From: Misgurnus anguillicaudatus
Lineage: Eukaryota > Chordata > Actinopteri > Cypriniformes > Cobitidae
Direction: 5' to 3'
DNA: 64,000 nucleotides
NCBI RefSeq assembly: GCF_027580225.2
Contig: NC_073361.2
Coordinates: 23,578,001 to 23,642,000 of the forward strand
A program made the translations under genes and the position numbers. Shown in pieces: positions 60,021 through 64,000 of the stretch. Position 1 is the first letter of the stretch, and each line of letters begins with the position of its first letter. Under the pieces are notes generated by a model, which ran no database searches, was not told the DNA's origin, and worked only from the letters and a program-made list of their open reading frames with translations.

Positions 60021-60060
60021 TGGCGCGCAAGACGGACCGCGCATGCGCATGAAGAAACGT
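60021..60060 (+). promoter_or_regulatory. GC-rich promoter-like patch with NRF1 site
   Basis: CGCGCATGCGCA at 60038-60049 is a perfect match to the palindromic NRF1 consensus (YGCGCAYGCGCR), next to TTGGCGCGCAAG. It stands in an otherwise AT-rich kilobase and lies about 50 bp before a strong splice donor, as in TATA-less housekeeping promoters. Inferred, not shown. Confidence 0.5.
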
Positions 60061-60100
60061 TCCAGATACAGTCCACGCGGTGAGATCCAAACCGCGTTAG
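60049..60100 (+). CDS. Candidate first exon of an unidentified + strand gene
   Basis: From the ATG at 60049, inside the NRF1-type site, 17 codons (Met-Lys-Lys-Arg-Ser-Arg-Tyr-Ser-Pro-Arg ...) run into a near-consensus donor TTAG|GTAAGTG. Spliced to the acceptor at 61027-61028, the split codon is GAT and the frame stays open for 32 more codons to a TGA at 61127. This exon may instead be 5' UTR. I recognise no family. The evidence is splice signals plus frame continuity over a short span, which chance can also give. Confidence 0.3.
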
Positions 60101-61028
60101 GTAAGTGTGTATATTATTTATCTTTCTTTATTTTCTTTGAAAAGTATGACCTAGCTAATATGGCATAAAGTGAGTAATGTTAAACGTTTTAGCATCGATT
60201 GATCAGTCACGCTTTTTTCCATTATACGTGTCGGATTGTGTTTGTTTATGGGTCTGGCTAGTGGCTAACTGTGAAGTTAACTGACTCAATACCTGGTCTG
60301 AAATAAAAATATTTTGTTTTCCCAAAGACGAGGGCAGACGACAAGCACGAATAACCGCTGTGTGGACGTTATTTGTAAATGTGGTAACTTAGTTGACACG
60401 CTTTTGCAATGATTAGAACTTGCAACTCAAGTTTACTTTCATGTTTAACGTTATTTCGCTTCTCATCGAAAATAATCTACACTACAGGGACTTTGATAAT
60501 GTTACTTTTATTTATTCTTTGTGGAAGTTAGTACAGTACTACTGTGCAGTACTTGTAACAGAAACAGTATTGCTGTTTCTGTATGTTTGTGAATAGTAAA
60601 CAATGTTTGCAGTATATTTGTAAACCATACTGTATAAGCAGTAACAATGCACAGTAGGCTATACACAATACTGCAGCAGCAGCAGTATAAGGCAAGTTAC
60701 TGCTTATATAATAGATAATGTTAGTATAAAATACAGCATGGCATGTGGTTCTTGAATATATTTGTAATATTACTTTTCTCCCCCAGTAACATCTTTGAAG
60801 GTTTCATGAAATTCAGTCTGGCTCGGTATGTTGAGAATAATTCTTAAAAAAATGTTAAATAACTAGTTAAATCTGTTAAAGATGTATTTACCTGTTGTCT
60901 GCATAATTTTTCCAGTCCAAGATTGAACACATTGTGTACCATTTTAGAGGTCTGCTATAAGTGATGTGGGATTAAGATGGGAATAATGCAGCCTGCAAAG
61001 TGCTAAATTATAATTTATTTTGTTTCAG

Positions 61029-61135
61029 ATCCGCTTGGTAGCAATGGTCCAGGTGATGCTGTAAGGAAGGTTTTGCAAGTTGCCACATACAATGGATCGA
61101 AAGGGAAAGAAATACCTTTGGCACTGTGATTATTC
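61029..61135 (+). CDS. Candidate second exon of the unidentified gene
   Basis: Bounded by TTTTGTTTCAG|AT and TTC|GTAAGTG, both good splice signals. Two readings are possible. Continuing the upstream exon gives about 50 residues ending at TGA 61127-61129. Alternatively the ATG at 61092 starts a different frame (Met-Asp-Arg-Lys-Gly-Lys-Lys-Tyr-Leu-Trp-His-Cys-Asp-Tyr) that runs off the donor in phase 2 and would need a later exon. The Trp-His-Cys end could begin a zinc finger, but that is a guess. No continuing exon was found before repeats begin at about 61330. Confidence 0.3.
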
Positions 61136-61329
61136 GTAAGTGTTTCAAAAGTTTCTGTAACTCGACTGATATTGCTTCTACAGGGAGTGCAGAATTATTT
61201 GCCAAGATGTATTTTTGAGGATTACTTTTGTTATTGTACAACTACAGTGCTCTTGGTCAATTCAAAATGTTAACAAACCCTCAAACCTGAACATTTAAGT
61301 AGTAAAAGTGAAATTTTGCCTTTCTTAAG

Positions 61330-61440
61330 AGAATATTTCTATGTACACCATTATTAGGCAACTATTAGTGTGCAGAATTATTAGGCAACTCAGGGCTCCA
61401 AACTGCGACTAAAATGGTCGCATTTGCGACCTAATATATT
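61330..61440. repeat. TTATTAGGCAACT repeat and start of a GCGACTAAAATGGTCGC element
   Basis: ATTATTAGGCAACTA and AATTATTAGGCAACTC lie 28 bp apart, followed by GCGACTAAAATGGTCGCATTTGCGAC, a small palindrome-rich motif. Both look like fragments of dispersed fish elements. Confidence 0.5.
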
Positions 61441-61590
61441 TATGTGCGAGTGAAATTTCTGTCAAGGTCCTAATTTACTCCCTTTGATTGTAAAATTTGC
61501 ATCATATGTGCATGTTTTATAACCAGTAGCCTATCACTTCATTTGTTTTGTTAACTTCATGAAATGAGATGCGTTGTGTGAACGTCACCC

Positions 61591-61917
61591 CTCGTTCAGA
61601 CAGCCAGCGACGTTATCGCTGTGTGTCGCTTGACTCTTTCAATGAGGTGTTTCTAAATCTGCTTGTCATAAACAAACGAGTACCATCCACGCCAGTAACT
61701 GACGAGGGAAGGATGACGTGAACTCCACTGCTTTGTTCTCATTGGTAGTCGCTCCCGAAAGTCGCTCGACCTTTGCATAAAGTAAAACTTTTCTTAACTT
61801 TCTCGCGTCGCTGGACACGCGCATACGGTCGCCAACGTTCACTTTCACTCGTGTCGCGGAAGTCGCCAGGTTTCCATTGAAATGAATGAGATTGTGTCGC
61901 TCTGCTCCTGCTAACAA
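61591..61917 (-). mobile_element. Family C repeat, copy 2 (inverted)
   Basis: Reverse-complement relative of 37748-38045: CTTTCAATGAGGTGTTTCTA, CTGACGAGGGAAGGATGACG, CTCATTGGTAGTCGCTCC and AAACTTTTCTTAACTTTCTCGC all have counterparts there. It also starts TTCAGACAGCCAGCGA, so that end is an inverted terminal motif. Non-coding. Confidence 0.75.
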
Positions 61918-62256
61918 AAAGCAGGCTATAGCAGCTGTGCCAGAACGAGCGCGGTAGAGAACGCCAGAGACACAGGGATTCATCTTTCCGCATCAGCCAA
62001 TGAACACCGTGCCGAAAGACATTTCAAAACGTCCTGGATTTTAGACTATTTGAACGACAAAGATGCTAAACGGAGCAGTTTTCTGTGCGCATACGTGCAC
62101 ACACTGAAGCCCAATGCGCGTTTTAAAAATCACGCAAACACATGATTTCTTTGGGCTTCACAGGAGATATACGCACAATCTTGTAATGCCACAGTCTCTG
62201 CTAGTATACTCATAAAAACAGACATTTATAAGTGAGCAGTTGATCAGATGTGTCAG

Positions 62257-63070
62257 TAGCTACGTTTACATGGACACATTTTGCCTCCATCGGATTAAAA
62301 TCCTTCCGATTAATAAATCCTATCATAGCGTTTACATGAACACTTAATAATGTGATTGGATTGATGTGCGTGTTTATATGACACAAGATTTACATCAGAT
62401 TTGATCATTTGACATGCGCACATTGCACAAATATAGTTTCACGCTGTTTCAAGATTTGCTTTGTGCCTCAGCTGATTATAAAGCAGCAGCAAAAACACCC
62501 ATTCACGTGTGCCCAAAAAGCGTATTTTACTTCACGCAGTGCTGCAGAGACCGTTCGCGAGAGCGAGTCCAAACACACGCATTTGTGGATCAGAGAGTAA
62601 ACCATGGACTGACCGGACAACGCTGTCTTGTATCACTTTATGGGGAATTGGAAGGATAATAGGAACAAGATTAACAAGACAAATCACTTCTTGTGACTTC
62701 CTTCAACAAAACAAACTCAAATATTTGCGTCACATATCATTACGGCAATTCTACGTCATTGCACGTGTGAATATGCTCAACACTCCCGTCCTGCAGGTGG
62801 CGGAAATGCGCCTTTCAGTGGGTTTACCAACCGCCATTAAAAAAAGAAAAGATGGCACATGCGCAGAGCGTCCCAGTTTCAGTTATCCATCCGATCAAGT
62901 GTATACATGTCCTTTTGAGCGGATTACAAAAGGTATAAACCACCCCTAACAAGCGGATTAGATTTTTAATCAGATTGTTACTTTTTAGACCGATTGAGGT
63001 GTTTACATGGAGCATTTTTATTCAGATTGATCATTTAAACGGATTACAAATGTCCATGTAAATGCAGCTA
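62257..63070. mobile_element. 814-bp MITE with GTTTACATGGACA ends
   Basis: Inverted ends TAGCTACGTTTACATGGACA and TGTCCATGTAAATGCAGCTA. Inner arms pair GGATTAAAATCCTTCCGATTAA-like motifs with AGCGGATTAGATTTTTAATC. Frames on both strands within it (up to 146 codons at 62509-62949) have no domain. Confidence 0.85.
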
Positions 63071-64000
63071 GTGTAAAGATCAGTGCTTCTCCGTTCTTAA
63101 AGGGACAGTTCATCTTATAAGAAAAGCTTATGTTTGAGTCGTTATGTAAATCAGACTACAGAAGACAAAAGGAAAATCGCTTTTATAGCTTTAAAAAGAT
63201 CAATTATATTTAATTTATAGAATGAAAACAGTGCTATATTAATTTGATACTGTTTCTCTACCTAATCAATACTGTTAGATCTTACTTTATTTGTAAATTT
63301 GTTCTTTTCTATTTTATATGTTTGTAATTTCTTGATTTGTTCTTATTTAATTTTCCAACATCACTTTTTTGCTTATCTGAAAATTATTCAACTCATGACT
63401 CAAAAACCATAATGCAATTCATTTAACCAGTACTATATTGTAAAATTAAGTCATTTTAAAATACATGTACTGTAGGCATTCAGGTCCACCCTATTCCAAG
63501 GCCAACTTAAAATTGTATGGTCTTGTGACTGAGGGTCAGATTATGGCATAATAAAATTATTGCAGATGTCAAATGGTAAGGGAATGCTACTTGTTACAGC
63601 TTTCCACATGTATTAACCCATTTAATTAAACATGGTTTTGGATAACCTACTAGTCAAATGTTTACATTTTAAATTTACAACCTAAATTGTCCGTCAGACT
63701 TAAATAATTGAAATAATGGTCATAATGTATTTTTTGCATTTGTTATGGTGTGCATTTTGTTTCTGCGCGTGCAGGGGTGTGGGGGGATGTTGGGTTCCTT
63801 CCTCATTTTTTGTCCTTGGCCAATCACATGCCTTAAGAATAAACAAGTTAAGTTACCCCTTATGAGGCCATAATATTTATTCTGGGGGAGTCCCCCACCT
63901 CCCGGCCCCATCAGAGGCCACGTCGCCCCTCGAGCACCCTTTTCACCCCTGACCATTTTCATGCCTGCTAAAAGTAAGTGCATTGTTATGTGGCTCTTAA
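63071..64000. other. Intergenic DNA at window end, nothing recognised
   Basis: AT-rich, then GC-richer after 63880. If the 60-61 kb gene is real, its next exon could lie here or beyond, but none was identified. Confidence 0.4.

Noticed and set aside
62509..62949. 146-codon + strand open frame
   Set aside because: Lies wholly within the 814-bp MITE with GTTTACATGGACA ends; overlapping frames on the other strand are just as open.

Overview
The window is vertebrate nuclear DNA, almost certainly from a teleost fish and probably a cyprinid-like otophysan. The reasons are an intron-split non-visual opsin of the teleost multiple tissue (TMT) type, dense small DNA transposons (hAT-like, Tc1/mariner-like, TTAA-target), a 5S-rRNA-headed SINE, L2-like LINE fragments and long microsatellites. 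The species assignment is inference. It is AT-rich and gene-poor, and most open reading frames in it are chance or lie inside repeats.

One complete protein-coding gene is readable: a TMT opsin on the + strand in four exons (5292-5655, 9640-9968, 27935-28168, 34599-34874). Introns are 3984, 17966 and 6430 bp with GT-AG ends and phases 1, 0, 0. Joined, the exons give 400 codons plus a stop with no frame break. The protein has the seven-helix opsin hallmarks: the Cys111-Cys188 pair, ERY at the end of helix 3, CWMP in helix 6, Schiff-base Lys293, NPIIY in helix 7, and Tyr in place of the vertebrate visual counterion Glu113. A poly(A) signal lies about 420 bp after the stop.

Layout: 1-5.2 kb is intergenic with an L2-like LINE fragment (minus strand) and a hAT-like MITE. 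5.3-34.9 kb is the opsin gene, whose introns are filled with nested mobile elements: a hAT MITE inside a CCATGG-rich element in intron 1; in intron 2 a MITE-in-MITE at 14.1-15.0 kb, a hAT-like element splitting an older repeat at 16.6-18.6 kb, a 5S-SINE at 20.9-21.4 kb and a three-level nest at 22.85-24.45 kb; in intron 3 a decayed Tc1-like element holding a foldback, and a Tc1-type MITE. 35-55 kb is intergenic, with TTAA-flanked MITEs (two near-identical 282-bp copies), an L2-like 3' end, a TC/CA microsatellite and a decayed Tc1 transposase at 51.5-52.8 kb. 55.06-58.4 kb is an 80-bp-unit minisatellite of about 40 copies with higher-order structure. At 60.0-61.1 kb an NRF1-type GC-rich promoter and two spliceable exons suggest the 5' end of a second, unidentified + strand gene that may run out of the window.

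No RNA genes apart from the 5S-derived SINE head, no CRISPR and no prokaryotic system are present. The most unusual items are the minisatellite array with its internal 880-bp-offset duplication, the exactly dissectable transposon nests, and the unidentified two-exon 5' gene end.
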